Origin: Kuschelorhynchus macadamiae
Taxonomy: Eukaryota; Arthropoda; Insecta; Coleoptera; Curculionidae
DNA: 64,000 nt
Assembly: GCA_030620095.1 (NCBI GenBank)
Contig: JAUTXW010000059.1
Span: forward strand, 883,501 to 947,500
Direction of reading: 5' to 3'
The notes below the pieces were generated by a model. It ran no database searches and had not been told where the DNA came from. It saw nothing but the letters and a program-made list of their open reading frames with translations. Shown in pieces: positions 23,285 through 37,649 of this stretch. The translations under genes were made by a program, and so were the position numbers. How positions within the stretch are numbered: the first letter of the stretch is position 1; each line of letters begins with the position of its first letter.

Positions 23285-25400
23285 CTAAAATACCCGGGAC
23301 AAACGAATTTTTAGGTAGAATTGAAATTCGAATATTTTTAAAACAAGAGGATATATTGTGATGCCTTTTTGAGCTGTCTTGCAAATTTCATTGCATATTA
23401 GCGGATTGAAGCGTAAAACTTACTTAAACTAAAAGGTCATATACACAGACTGTTAAACAAGATTCTGCAAATTTTCCAACATTTTATTTTTTTACATTTT
23501 ACAAAAACGAGTTTAAGTATTTTTTGAGATATGAATTTTTTTTATTACTTATTAAGCTATTAACTTTTTATTAGCTGTTTGATGTGAAGTTTATACACGA
23601 ATATGTCTCGAGCCCGTAAGTTTAGGCTGGCATCATTTACTGGGGCGTCTTCAGAAGTAAGCCCTTAATTTTTTATATTTTATAATGTGTAGGATCTGCA
23701 TTTGCTTAAAATATACAGGGTGTGCAAAAATATTGTAAGTATTAAGATTAGTTCAAAACCAGAGATCCTGTATGTATATTTCAACACCCTGTAACATAAA
23801 AACCAATTTAAATTTAAAAGTTTTTATTTAAGTTTTAAAGAGTACTGAACATTTTCTCCAAAGGGTTTTTAATTTCATTGTTTTTTTATCGGGTTACACA
23901 GGAGATATGTTGATATATGATCTGATGCTGCAATTTTTTTTAGTTTTAAAAATATCAATTTGAAATTTCAGACGTTCTAAGCAAATTTTCAATGAAAAAA
24001 CAATTAAAAGTTACCTCCGGTTTTACTGGAAGTGACCCCTGTTTTTTATTTAAAATAGGACCTGAATATTTTTATGCTTTTCAACAATATACCGCAAATT
24101 CAATTTTGTTTTCAATATGGCTGGACAACCATTTTTTGAAAAATTATAATCCCTTATACAAAAACTACAATCACTATGTATAAAATATATTTTTTCATAG
24201 AATTAATTTAATCGAAAGAACATTTTACTCCAATATTTTGAATGGCACCTTGCGTATTAAAATTATCATTTTAAAGAATATTTTACTTTTATTTTCAAGG
24301 CGTTTTTATATAAAATAAATGACAATTGTATAATAATTTTGAAAAAAAAAGTTAGCATGTGATACATCTTTAAAAAAGTAATTTTACAGCGAAAACGATT
24401 TTAAAAAAAATATACAAAGTGTCATTAAAAATATTGCAGTAAATTGCTCTTTCGATAAAACAGGATGTGAAAAAAAATAAAAAAAATCTATTATAACCAA
24501 AACGATTTTTAGGTCTAAGTATTCTCAAAAATAAAAAATAAGTTTATTTTGGACTGTTTGAAATAAGTATTTTGTAAAAACTAACTACATTTCCTTTTAG
24601 TAAAACGCCAATTTGCAAAAAATGGGTGTCCAGTCGCCATTCTGAAAACAAAAGATAACTCGTGATATATCGATGAAAAGCTAATTTTAGATGAATATGA
24701 TAGTTCTTAAAAATATACAGGATTCTATTTAAAATAATAAGTAGGGGCAAACTCAAATCGTATATTAGTCTCTTTAAAACAAAAAAAATGGAAGGCTCTT
24801 ATATGTCTCTTATGTAACCGGGTATTGACAAATTCAGCTCTAAAAGCAACACCTGGATGTATACAAATAAAAACGTTAGAGAGGAAATAATAAACCCGTT
24901 TAAAGAAGTTTAGTATTACTTAAAACTTTTGTAAATTAAATTCGTTTTTGGGGGTTTGAATTATGCTATGTGATATTTAGGATCGGTATACTTTCTGCGT
25001 AAAGCAAACCCAACATATAAAAAAAAACTTAAGATCTCTTTAGCAAGAAAAATTTACATCAAAAGGCTAATAAAACTTTATAGCTTAATACCTGAGAAAA
25101 AAATAATTTAAAAAAATACTTAAAATTTTAAAAAACATCTCAAATTGTTTTTTAAGTTTTTTAAAGTTTCACCAAGGATTCAGTTGATTTCGTAATTAGA
25201 AATTAAAAAACGAATTTGTAAATTTTCGGTCTTATTTAACACCCTGTATAAACAACTTGTTAGCCTAAGTAAGTTGCAAGATATAGGTGAAAACTGCATC
25301 TCAATAACTTTTCTTGTTATAAAAATATTCGGATTTTAATTTTACCTAAAAATTCGTTTGTGACGTTTGCTGTGCCCAACAGTTTATTTAAAATAGTTAA
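23285..25400. mobile_element. 2.1-kb fold-back element with long diverged arms
   Basis: Left arm 23,285-24,180 and right arm 24,540-25,400 share inverted blocks: ACAAACGAATTTTTAGGTA, GAATATTTTTA-AACAAGA, CTTGCAA, TTATTTAAAATAG, and TGTTTTCA-ATGGC-GACA-CCATTTTTTG. Arms are ~900 bp but only moderately similar, so the structure is old. No coding sequence is recognised. 22,747-23,284 to its left holds nothing I can name. Confidence 0.55.
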
Positions 25401-25594
25401 TGCAATTTCAGCTTACAAAAAATAATCCCGAAAATATAGAAAACCACCGGCAAATTTCAACACTTAGCACTCTATCAAAAATTTTAGAATAAAGAAGTTT
25501 ATAATTAAATAATTATTTTTATAATGTACTAAACCCAGTTTAGAGTGGATTTTAAAAATAAGTTAATTGAAACTGCATCCTATTATTCTTTAAA

Positions 25595-26460
25595 TTACAA
25601 TTCTTCGAAACGTTTATGAGGGAAAACAAGTATTTACTATATTTGTGACCTCTCCATAGCATTTGACACAATAAATAAGGACTTTTAATCCACAAATATC
25701 ATACCATGGGCTCTCGCGGAACTATATTGGACTGAAAAGATTCTTCTATGACTCACCGAAAAGCAATTGGTAAACAAAATAGTATACGTTCCGAAGAAAG
25801 GTCTGTGAAGCTTGGTGTACCGCAAGGCTCACTGGGACCGCTGTTGTTTATAATCTACGTTATTAATATACCTCTGAACATAATATCTGGATATTATAAT
25901 GTACCAGTGGCCTAGCGTAAAGAAACGAAATAGGGATGCTATAAAACTTAAGAATGTCAAGGAAATGAAAAAAAATTATAGTGGTAGTATAAAATAATCA
26001 TTATATTTTAAAACTAAAGCATTAATTTTTAATCTGAAGCTCAATTTTTCTATTTGGATTCCGTTTAGCCCATTTATTACGGTCCCTTTAAATGAATCTG
26101 ACAAACGCAAATTCTAGCCAGGCGCCATCAATGTACAAAACCTGTATACGCCGAGATGTGTTTATGCAATCGCATCCACGAGCAGTAAAAATTAGCGTGG
26201 TCAACTGCTGGCTTCCACTGCTAAGGTCCCCAAGCGGAAAGTTAAATTATAAAAAAACATGTTTGTAAGTAAACATATTTGGTAGGGATAAAAAAAATAC
26301 CTTCTGTGTTTCTTAAAGGGATGCGACGCATAACCCGCATCCAACACGTTACGCCCCTGCAATGTACGCTGGTGACATAATCATATCGTTACTGCAGTAG
26401 ATATCTTTGACGACCTCCATTCTTGTGTAAAAAATATTTTAGTAATATGGAAACCTGGTA
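25595..26460 (+). pseudogene. Jockey/CR1-like LINE RT core, split by a hAT MITE
   Basis: Contains motif A (CDLSIAFDTINKDF, 25,645 region) and, frame-shifted, motif B (LGVPQGSLGPLLFIIYVINI, ~25,815-25,875). The sequence is then interrupted at 25,905 by a hAT-type MITE and resumes at 26,360 with MYAGDIIISLLQ, the YADD motif with Asp to Gly. Several frameshifts and stops make it dead. A, B and C motifs in this order identify a non-LTR reverse transcriptase. Confidence 0.65.
25905..26359. mobile_element. hAT-type MITE, 455 bp, with target-site duplication
   Basis: Left end CAGTGGCCTAGCG, right end reverse-complemented CAGGGGCGTAACG. Flanks TAATGTAC (25,897-25,904) and CAATGTAC (26,360-26,367) match at 7 of 8 positions, the 8-bp duplication of hAT elements. 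No coding capacity. It sits inside LINE RT sequence, so the order of insertion is clear. Confidence 0.7.
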
Positions 26461-26544
26461 TAGGAAAAAGAAATTGTCAATAACACATGTTGAAACATAT
26501 CATAACCTAAGTAACGCTCATTTGAAATCTTCGTGCCAAAAAAT

Positions 26545-27045
26545 GAATTCGTACACATACAAAATCCAATGAAGAGATGAAAGTTGATATTTTGAGAACA
26601 GTTGATTTAAATCCCCATCTTGGATCCAGACAACTTGCTAGTGAATGTATTAAAAATCGTTGCTGACTATTTTAAAATTATACAATTTTTACCCCTATCA
26701 TGCAACTCTTCACCAAGAATTGTATGGTCACGATTTTCAAAATCCTGATAATATCTTGTAACTGGCTAAGATTTAAAATTCAACAAAACAACGATTTTTT
26801 AAGGAGCAATATTTTTTCTGATGATGCAACCTTTAATAATTGTGGTCAGGTAAGCTTTTATTTTGTACTATGTATGTTGCTTAGCTCGTTCTTTGCTCTT
26901 TAAATTTATAGTTAATCGATATAATATGCAGTTCTGGGCTCCTGAAAATTTACACTGGATGAGTGTTGTAGCTAATCAGCATCCTTGGTCAATTAACACA
27001 TGATCTGGTTTAGTTAGAGATAAAGTCATTGGCCCACATTAAACA
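26545..27045 (+). pseudogene. Tc1/mariner-superfamily transposase, 5' and central relic
   Basis: Plus-strand fragments: EEMKVDILRTVDLNPHLGSR and QLASECIK (helix-turn-helix region), HxELxGHDFQN-like residues, WLRFKIQQNNDFL, NIFSDDATFNNCGQ (first catalytic Asp context) and, after a 61-bp insertion, VNRYNMQFWAPENLHWM and WSINT*SGLVRDKVIGPH. This matches a transposase family common in insects; the relic at 52.2 kb covers the region downstream of it. There are at least three stops or shifts. The C-terminal catalytic part is absent here. Confidence 0.7.
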
Positions 27046-27119
27046 TAAAAATGTCAACGTTATGTCAAACGATAAAATATATTAAGTGAGCAGGTACAGG
27101 AGGTTATGTGTATAACAGG

Positions 27120-29240
27120 TGGGGAAAAAGTTTCATGTAAGAAATCCTTTTATCTGGCTTAAAAGAGTACACATCCACCCTGATGGCATTAGCAGATGTC
27201 ATTGTTCTATTAACAGAATTATATTGCCCATATAATGTGCGATGTTACTCCAGGAAAAATGTGCTCGCTGCTCTTAAGTGCCTAGCAGGTACATGGATAT
27301 CTAATGCAGACAGGAGTTCTGGATTTTGCGTACCAATAGCTGATCATTCTCCTTCCTTCTGCTACTCAGCGATCTAAGATACAAAAGATTTTTTATCAGA
27401 GAACAATCTATGGATTCCGAGGGTATTTGTAATTAAAAGGTCACGTAGCGTAAATTTTTTTATGGACTCTCTCCAAAGCATCTACATGCATCGCAAACTG
27501 AGAGGAGCCGATGCATGTGCTGTTCTCTAAGTGAGATCTTACTAAAGAAGTATACTAAACCCTAAGTTCCCACATACTAGAAAAGTCCCTGGTATGCTTT
27601 TCTACATAACCAAGAATCAATCCACAAACATTAGCTTATTATCAAATATTACACCTAAATCTCGGATAGTACTAATCACCCAATAAATACTTATTTTTAT
27701 TTGGTTTCATTTTTCTAGAAAATTGTATATACTCATAGTTCAAAGACATTCCATTTGCATCACACCAATCCTGAAACCTCAGAAGATCTTCTTGCATCAC
27801 ACCGCTCGCATTGCTTGAATCGCATTTTTAAACATTTTTAGATCGTCAGCATAACGTAGTATTTTACTATAATGAAAGCATGTGGAAATATCATTGAGTA
27901 ATAAATTAAACAGGAGAGGTGCAAAATGATCCCCTTGAGGCACTCCAGATGTAACATCAATCACACTAGAATGAAACGATTTGATCTTAACCATTTGTTT
28001 TCGACCTACATCGTCTTAACCATTTGTTTTCGACCTATACAGCCGCTCACCTTGTTCTTTCAATTTCAGTGCATAAGGAACCTTATCAAAGACCTTCGAA
28101 AAGTCAGTATATACGGAATCCACTGAAGAGCCGTCCTCAAGAGCCCGTCATATTGCTCGCTCAAACACTAGTAGGTTTGTAGTCACCGATAGACCACTAA
28201 CAAAACCATGCTGTTGCGGAATTATTACGTTTTTGAAACACTCTTTTAAATTCTGCAACAAGCGACTCAAAGATTCTTGGGAAATGTGATACCAGGGAAA
28301 TACGGCGGTAGTTTCCCATTTTAGCCATAGAGGCATTGAGAGAGCACAGAATCACTTTTAAAAATATTGGAGGTATTCCATCAGACCAGAAGCCTTACTA
28401 ACATAAATAATCTAACATTCCCTTAATCGGGACCCTGTTAGAGAAAAGAAAATTGACAGATTGTTCAAGCAGTTGGGGGGGGGGGGGGGGAAGGTAAGTA
28501 TACAGATGAGAAGTGCCTTGCAAGCATCTCAAACAGATCGATAAGCAAAACCCCTCCCATCAGTGCATGTTATGTTGACATATTTGAATAATGACGGTAG
28601 CTCATAAGATTGAGTTTTTGTGTCAATATACTTCCAGAACTTATTTGGATTCTCCAGTACATTATTTTCAGTTTGAAAAATATATGATTTATAACACTTA
28701 CCGGCTCAATGTCAAACCAGTTACGAAACTTGAAGCTGTTTTTAATTTTTTTCTGTAAAAATCTGAATAGCATAATTAACAATATAATATAAATGATCTC
28801 TAGCACTATCCACAGTAGAAACCAACATTTCTTCACAGTACAAACATTGTAAGAAATTATTAACGGCATCAAAGTTGCATCTTTTAAAATCAAAAATGTC
28901 ATCCTCATATTTTAAACTATCACAGAGGGGATCACAGTTCAAGGTGATGATCAACGCAGAATGTTTATCGCATTTTATTACCGGGTTATTACCACACTCC
29001 ATTTTATCATTGTATGTGTCGGTAAAAACTAAATTCAGAGGCACATCATTAGCATTCTTTATGTTGTTTATTTGGTACACATTTGAGAAAGGGAATGTCT
29101 CAACAACAGATTTTGTTACACTAGGGTATCCGGAAATCAAAGCAGCCAAAGAATTATTAGACCATGATATTTTTGGAAGATTACATTTTCCGACAGTACA
29201 AAATCTATGAATATCCTGTTCCTGAGTTGCACGCTCTACA
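27120..29240 (-). pseudogene. Jockey/CR1-like LINE ORF2, decayed but nearly full-order
   Basis: Minus strand, in order: endonuclease end (CNLPKISWSNN, then NLVFTDTYND and DKHSALIITLN at 29.2-28.9 kb), linker (NPNKFWKYIDTK, ~28.6 kb), RT entry (IIPQQHGFVSGLSVTTNLLV, ~28.2 kb), motif B and C (SGVPQGDHFAPLLFNLLLND, then ILRYADDLKMFKNA, ~27.9 kb; catalytic Asp pair present), IRDLGVIFDNKLMF (~27.65 kb) and the C-terminus DIHVPARHLRAARTFF with YGQYNSVNR at 27.2 kb. Stops and frameshifts are numerous. The N-terminal half of the endonuclease is missing. ORF1 lies just upstream. Confidence 0.75.
28475..28490 (+). repeat. G16 homopolymer
   Basis: Sixteen consecutive G on the plus strand inside the LINE linker region. 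Unusual in so AT-rich a sequence; could also be a sequencing artefact. Confidence 0.9.
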
Positions 29241-29635
29241 GACGAGAAGCAAGTGTCAGAAGCACAGTCACATACTGTGACCAGAAACTACTGCTTTTAA
29301 ATAAGCTTTCATGTGCTTGATCAACACCAACCTTAAAGGAAGAGAAATCTCCTCTTGATCGCAGACAGATATTCCGCACATTTCTACTTCCTCTGACGTC
29401 AGTGTCTAAGTAACTTGGAGTACCATTGGGTGACGGTCAGCAACATTGTAAACTCTGACATGATGACTGTTGGAGTCGGCAACACCGCTTGGTTGTTTGT
29501 TTTAGATTTATAGTGGCAACATTGATTTTGACAGGAATAAGACGTGAGCAAAAAGAGATGGATTCACCTGTTTTTTATTTTATTACCTTTGTTTTTCATA
29601 AAATTCCAATTTTCCTTCCAAATATTGTATTTTTT

Positions 29636-29917
29636 CTATAGCACTGAAGTAATGAGTATGCCATTATTCTTTATGTAAATACTTCGCTCCTCTTGAAATG
29701 TCGTTTCGTCGTTTACCTTGTCACCATTGCAAGTCGACCAAATAAGCTCATTGTTAGCCACAATTCGATATTCGGGAACTTTAACTACACAAGCAATGTG
29801 AAAGTACGCATTACATTTCAAACAAATGAGCTTTCCTTTAAATTTGTACGAACATGTACCACATTTATTTGATATATTAGCATAATTACACATAAGGATA
29901 TTACTATCATTTGCCAT
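29636..29917 (-). pseudogene. LINE ORF1 N-terminal PHD-like zinc finger
   Basis: 93 codons from ATG 29,917. Cys and His spacing CGTC...CLKC...YFHIAC...WSTC is a PHD/RING-type zinc finger, which occurs at the N-terminus of ORF1 in many insect Jockey/CR1-like LINEs. The frame ends early, and only ~400 bp separate it from the endonuclease remnant, so most of ORF1 and the start of ORF2 are deleted. Orientation and spacing tie it to the ORF2 relic below it. Confidence 0.6.
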
Positions 29918-29939
29918 CTTTTTTTCTATCGCTATCGAA

Positions 29940-32600
<2,661 letters not shown>

Positions 32601-32619
32601 ATGAGTAATACCGACAGTA

Positions 32620-33335
32620 TTATCAGCAAAATATGCATAATTTTTGGCGAACCTGACTTACAAAGCATTCTCGCTTACTTTCTTTGTAAAGTTGTATTAG
32701 AAGATTGTAGTTGCGGCTGAAGCACAGGTAAGACGGTCTGATCCTTGAGGCCTGCCCAGGAGTTCACCCCAATCGTTCATCCATCTGCTGGAAATTCCTC
32801 GAATCTGTCATGTAAGCCTAGATATTCTTCCCCAAAGGAGATTCCGAACTTCGTCCCTTTGCAGAACCGTAGCGCCAAAATGCCTAGCCCAAGCTTCATA
32901 TCTGCACAAGTCAAGTCATCATTCAGTCTGATAAGCCCGAACGCTGAGCTTCATTATTTTTAGAACTGATTCTGGTGCTATAGGCGGCTTATTGGTTCCA
33001 AGCTTAACTAGCTCATACTAAACCTCAGTGCCCTATTGCGTTGGAAAAGTTCTTGGAGTAGACTCGGAACTTGCTTCTAGCGTCGACTATTTCTCCTGTA
33101 AAAAAAAATGAAACCAGTGTTTATTTTTTGACTGAGCATTTAGAGCTTTTTCTTAATTATTTTTTAACTTCTCAGGGGTCTTTAACTTAACCTCTCTCTT
33201 TCTGCCTATAAATAATTTATGTGTGATTATTTCAATTATATATATATGTATATAGAATAGCAGAAATATATGATTTCTGCAGGTGCAAAACGGCCTACAA
33301 GGTGTGTAAAAGCGCATTTTTATTGATTTTTAGTA

Positions 33336-33385
<50 letters not shown>

Positions 33386-33982
33386 ATTTAAATTTATATA
33401 GTATTAAATAATTTAAATAATCATACATGAGAAGTTAAAAAATATAATTAAGAAAAAGCTCTAAATGCTCAGTTAAAAATTAAACACTGGTTTCATCTTT
33501 TTTACAGGAGAAATAGTCGACGCTAGGAGCGAGTTCCGAGTCTACTCCGAGAACTCTCCAACGCAACAGGGCACCGAGATTTAGTACTAGCTAGTTACGC
33601 TTGGAGCAAATAAGCCGCCCATAGGATCAGAATCAGTTCTAAGAATAATGAAGACGGCCCTCAACGTTCGGGCTTATCAGACTGAGGCCATGACTTGTGC
33701 AGATGTGAAGCTTGGGCTAGGCTTTTGGCGCTACGGTTCTACAAAGGGACGAGATTCGGAATCTCCTTTGGGGAAGAATATCTACGCTTACATGACAGAT
33801 TCGAGGAATTTCTAGCGGATGGATAAACGAGTGAGGTGAACTCCTGGGCAGGCCTCAAGGATCACACCGTCTTACCTGTGCTTCAGCCGCAAGAACAATC
33901 TCCTAATATAACTTTATAACGAAAATAAGAGAGGATGCTTTGTATGTCAGGATCGCCAAAAGTTATGCAATTTTGCTGATAA
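32620..33982. repeat. Inverted repeat with 0.55-kb arms
   Basis: Arms 32,620-33,173 and 33,429-33,982 are inverted copies; landmarks GTCGACGCTAG, GCAGGCCTCAAGGATCA, CATGACAGATTCGAGGAATT and GGAATCTCCTTTGGGGAAG occur in both. By eye they are ~85 percent alike. The 255-bp loop contains a (TA)n tract (33,338-33,379). The outer end of the right arm stops inside the coding frame of the gene that follows. Arm content is not recognised. Confidence 0.85.
33338..33379. repeat. (TA)n tract in the loop of the inverted repeat
   Basis: 42 bp of TA at the centre of the 32,620-33,982 inverted repeat. Confidence 0.95.
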
Positions 33983-34607
33983 GGACATTAAGGAATTAAT
34001 AGCAGCTTTAAATCTGGAATATGATCCAAAAGACTGGAGATTTTTCCCTGATGCCTCAAAAGTAAGTCTTAAAGCTGTGTTACTCCATAATGGAAACAAG
34101 TTGCCTTCAGTCCCAATTGGTCATGCATTCCACATGAAAGAAACGTATAACAGTTTGAAATTGTTACTGGAGACCATACAATATGAAAGATATAAATGGC
34201 AAATCTGTGGGGATTTAGAAGTTGTGGCGATTTTGCTTGGAATGCAACTAGGTTATACCAAATACTGCTACTTCATCTGCAAATTGAATACTCGAGCACG
34301 ATCGGAACACTACGGAAAGAAAATTTGGCCGCTGAGAGAGTCTTTTGAGCCAGGAAAGAAAAATGTAACCAGCGCACCATTAGTAAAGATTTTACTACCA
34401 CCACTAAAATTGGGACTTATGAAAAACTTTGGGAAGGCCATGGACAAAGAAGGCCATGCTTTCAGTTATTTAAAAGAAAAGTTCCCTAAAATCAGTGACA
34501 ATAAAATTAAAGAGGAAATATTTGTGGGTCCCCAGGTTAGGAAACTTTTCGGAGATGTGCAATTCGATTCCATATTTGAGGGCAAGGAAAAAGATGTTTG
34601 GAATGCC
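33911..34607 (+). pseudogene. Truncated gene of an arthropod repeat-borne uncharacterised protein family
   Basis: Open from just after a TAA near 33,910 through a ~230-codon frame. It reads CQDRQKLCNFADKDIKELI, then DWRFFPDASKVSLKAVLLHN, PIGHAFHMKETYNSLKLLL, WQICGDLEVVAILLGMQLGY, LVKILLPPLKLGLMKNFGKA and GPQVRKLFGDV. I know this order (LKAVLLHNGN, HMKETY, CGD, LLG-GYTKY, LPPLHIKLGLMK) from many arthropod predicted proteins annotated only as uncharacterised. In those I recall a CF-CxWDSRA motif; here it reads CYFICK, so a Cys is changed. The Asp residues in PDAS and CGD suggest an RNase-H-like or transposase-like fold, which is speculation. At ~34,608 it is cut by PLE sequence. Confidence 0.6.
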
Positions 34608-34893
34608 AATCAGAAAATAAACAAACAACCTCAGCTTTATTTCTACATCATCAGGAAACCGGCCATAAAATAAATTTCGATGGGTGTAGGGAGATTGCCA
34701 ATATAGAACATTATAAGACCAGAATAATCCGAGAAGCTATAGAAATTGAAAAACAACAACAGCACCATCCGGAAAACATAAATAACGACCAACGCCTGCG
34801 CAGATATAACATTCGGCCCCGAGTGGGGGTATAAAAGGAAGCGTCGCAGTCACCAACACTTCAGTCTCTATTCGGACGCAAGAAAGAAAGCTT
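34608..34893 (+). pseudogene. PLE C-terminal end and 3' region, 5'-truncated
   Basis: From 34,608 the sequence becomes PLE: NKQTTSALFLHHQETGHKIN then EHYKTRIIREAIEIEK, the conserved end of the GIY-YIG domain, open to 34,834. Unlike the two arm copies it lacks the 5-base insertion after GHK, so it is a separate, better preserved copy. It continues into a promoter-like 3' region and stops at the outer edge of the left arm. 5' truncation at a non-PLE coding sequence fits target-primed insertion. Confidence 0.7.
34830..34866 (+). promoter_or_regulatory. Core promoter in PLE repeat: TATA box plus initiator
   Basis: TATAAAAG at 34,830 followed 31-33 bp later by TCAGTC at 34,861, matching the arthropod initiator TCAGTY. 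PLEs carry their promoter in repeated terminal sequence, so a promoter at the 3' end of a copy is expected. The same pair occurs at 48,071 and 48,101. Confidence 0.6.
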
Positions 34894-35839
34894 GTTGCAT
34901 TTTAATAAGGAAAATGACGAAGTCTGCAATAGTGGATATAACAACTTCGTAAATTTATTCTTTTACATTTTAAATCTGTGAATTTATACAATTTGCACAC
35001 TCTGATAAAAATGACCTCTTTTCAGAGTTCTAACAAGAATTACTTGATTATGTCCCTGATAGTATAAGGCCTCTCTGGCAATTCCAAGACGTGATTTCTA
35101 TCAGTACATCGGCGGGTAAAGGGCACAGCTTTAAGTGAACTAACCGCAGGGTAAAACCGAACATCGTCTTTGATTAGATCTATTAAGACAACATTAAAGG
35201 CCCATATGGTGTTCCGATGTGTTTAACTCCCGGTTTCACACTACCGACCACTAATTGTTCTGGGACCCATTGATTATCTTGTATCAGTTGGCAGTTGTAT
35301 AAGCCGATTGTTAGGCCAAGAAAATAGGCATTTTTTTATAAAAGTCTATAAGAAAACTGATTTGTTTAAGTGCATCTAAATAATGTTATTTAAAAAAACA
35401 TACAGAAAATAAATGGGAAACATATATAAATAGTTCCTTCTATGTTAAAATGGATTAGTCCTAAGTCCTATAAGTTATTCAGATATTTCCAAACCTTAAC
35501 TTTTGAGAGGTGTCTAGTGGAAAAGCGTTTATTTCTGGCGAAAACCCCTTAAAAATGTCAATAACTTATGTAATTTATCCCGGGAGGCATTATTTGAACA
35601 ACAACTCTGCTGCAAACAAGAATGTATAAAAAGTTTCTGAATTTATACCTATGTCACTGAATGAAGTTAGTAACAACTAGAAGCAGATTACAGCATGATT
35701 CGCGTAGCGGAAAACTTAATTCTGAGCATTCCATTCGAGCGAAAATGAAGTTGGCGATGAAACTTCCACGTTTTGTCTTAAGGCTGAATTTTGGGAAACT
35801 TTCGAGATGGACATTTGGCATTTTCCAACTGCGAGCTTC

Positions 35840-36722
35840 CTTTTATAATCCCACCCGAGGTCAAAGGTTATATCTGAGCGACCGTTGGTCATTACTTATG
35901 TTTCCTGGATGTTGCTGGTGTTGATGCGCTAATTCCCCTTAATTTTTTGTGATTTTAGATTTGTCGATTGTTGTCTTCCATACTGTTGGTAGTTTTAATG
36001 GTTCGTTCCTTTTAATTAAATCTCCTTGTTTTTTTATTTCTATGGGTTCTCGGATTATTCTGGTCTTATAATGCTCTATATTGGCAATCTCCCTACACCC
36101 ATTCAAGTTTATTTTGTTTTGTGGCCGGTTTCCTGATGATGTAGGAATAGGGCCGAGGTTGTTTGTTTATTTCTGATGCTAAGTTTATGCTCTTCCGCTC
36201 TTGCTGATATTCGCCTGTTAGTTTGCCCCACGTACTCCTTTTCACAGTCCTGGCATGGAATGCTGTACACTCCGTGGTTTTCCAATTTGATTTTGTCTTT
36301 ATAGTTTCCAAGTAGTTTACCTATGGTTGTTTGGGGTCTGTGTAATATTTGTATGTTGTGTTTTCTTAGAATTCTTTCGATTCTGTCTGTTGTGTTCTTT
36401 ACATGTGGTAAGATTACTGGTTGCCTTTCCGGTTCATAATATTTGTTGTTCGTTGTTCGGGAATCCTGTGCATTAATTATAGTGCAATTTGTGTAGCCTT
36501 CTATATTAAGTTCGTTTTTTCTCGTCTTTGTTTCAGTTAATCAAACGGATCTAGATATTAGAATATTGCCCACAGCTTGACTTTGTGCTGGATGATGATG
36601 TGATCTTGCATTTAAATATCTGTCGGTATGTGTTGGTTTTCTGTACACCGTGTATTTAAAATGTCCGTTATGCAGTTTTGTGATCAGAACATCTAAAACT
36701 GGAATTTTGTTGTTTTCCTACT
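35840..36722 (-). pseudogene. PLE relic in the left arm: RT end plus GIY-YIG
   Basis: Minus strand from 36,722: KIPVLDVLI, VYRKPTHTDRYLNARSHHH (end of PLE RT), then GVYSIPCQDCEKEYVGQTN, ISARAEEHKLSIRNK and LHHQETGH. GIY-YIG halves and CxxC/His residues are present. A 5-base insertion after GHK breaks the end, and the frame has further shifts between RT and nuclease. The TATA box TATAAAAG lies at 35,840-35,847, but ~50 bp downstream including the initiator are deleted. At 36,722 a short oppositely oriented PLE piece (36,722-36,960) joins head to head. Confidence 0.75.
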
Positions 36723-37649
36723 CTAGAGTTAAAGGAAAACAACAAACTATTAATGTACAGGGTTCCCGAATAACGAACACCAAAAGTTATGAACCGGGAG
36801 GCAACAAGTAATCTTTCCATATGTAAAGGGCACAACAGACAGAATCGGAAGAATTCTTAGAAAACACAACATAAAAATATTACACAAATCCCAAAGAACC
36901 ATAGGTAAACTGTATTCGGACGTGAGAAGGAAAGTTTCGAAAATACCAAATGTGATTTTGGCGAAATGTCAGCAAAATTTTCAGAGCGACAGTAGTAAAC
37001 GGATGTACATCCGGAATGAAAACACATCATAGAATAAGTAGATTTTCGACGAAAATGTAATTGCAGTTTATTTTGAAAAGCGACTTAAGGTCATGGAAAT
37101 GTAAGACAATAATATCCAAAGTCTTAATTGTCAACTGTCAACTGTAGCTTTAAAATTACACCAGAGAACTATAGAATGAAAAATTGCACCCCATTAAGAC
37201 CTTACGGTGGATTTTTATCGTTATAATATAAGCTATCATTAAAAAAATCATTCATGTATCTGATGACCGCCCTTTTAGTAGGAATCTCGATTTCTCGGCT
37301 CCTGGCAATACGATTTTAATAACTAGAATTTTTTCTGAAAAGTTAGACAATTAACTTTCATTAATGTTCTTAAAATAGCGTCATTTAGATGATTTTTTGT
37401 GTATCTTTTGACCTCTGTTGTCAAGTAAATATCATATAATCATTCATTATAGTCATTTTGCTTGTTTCCCTAAAAAGCAAATTTTCATACCAATTCCGCC
37501 TGTGTCTGTTAAACTCGTTGGACTATTATTTCTTTCTCGATTCCCTTTTTGAGGTAGGTACGTTGAGGATAAATTGATATTTATATTCAGGTGTTTTTAA
37601 TTGTAGCGAAAAATCAATATTTGATTATTGTTTTTATTCAATTATGGAA

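Noticed and set aside
28570..28908. 112-codon minus-strand frame and its neighbours on the plus strand at 28,875-29,210
   Set aside because: Shadows of frame-shifted LINE ORF2; the recognisable motifs lie in the other frames.
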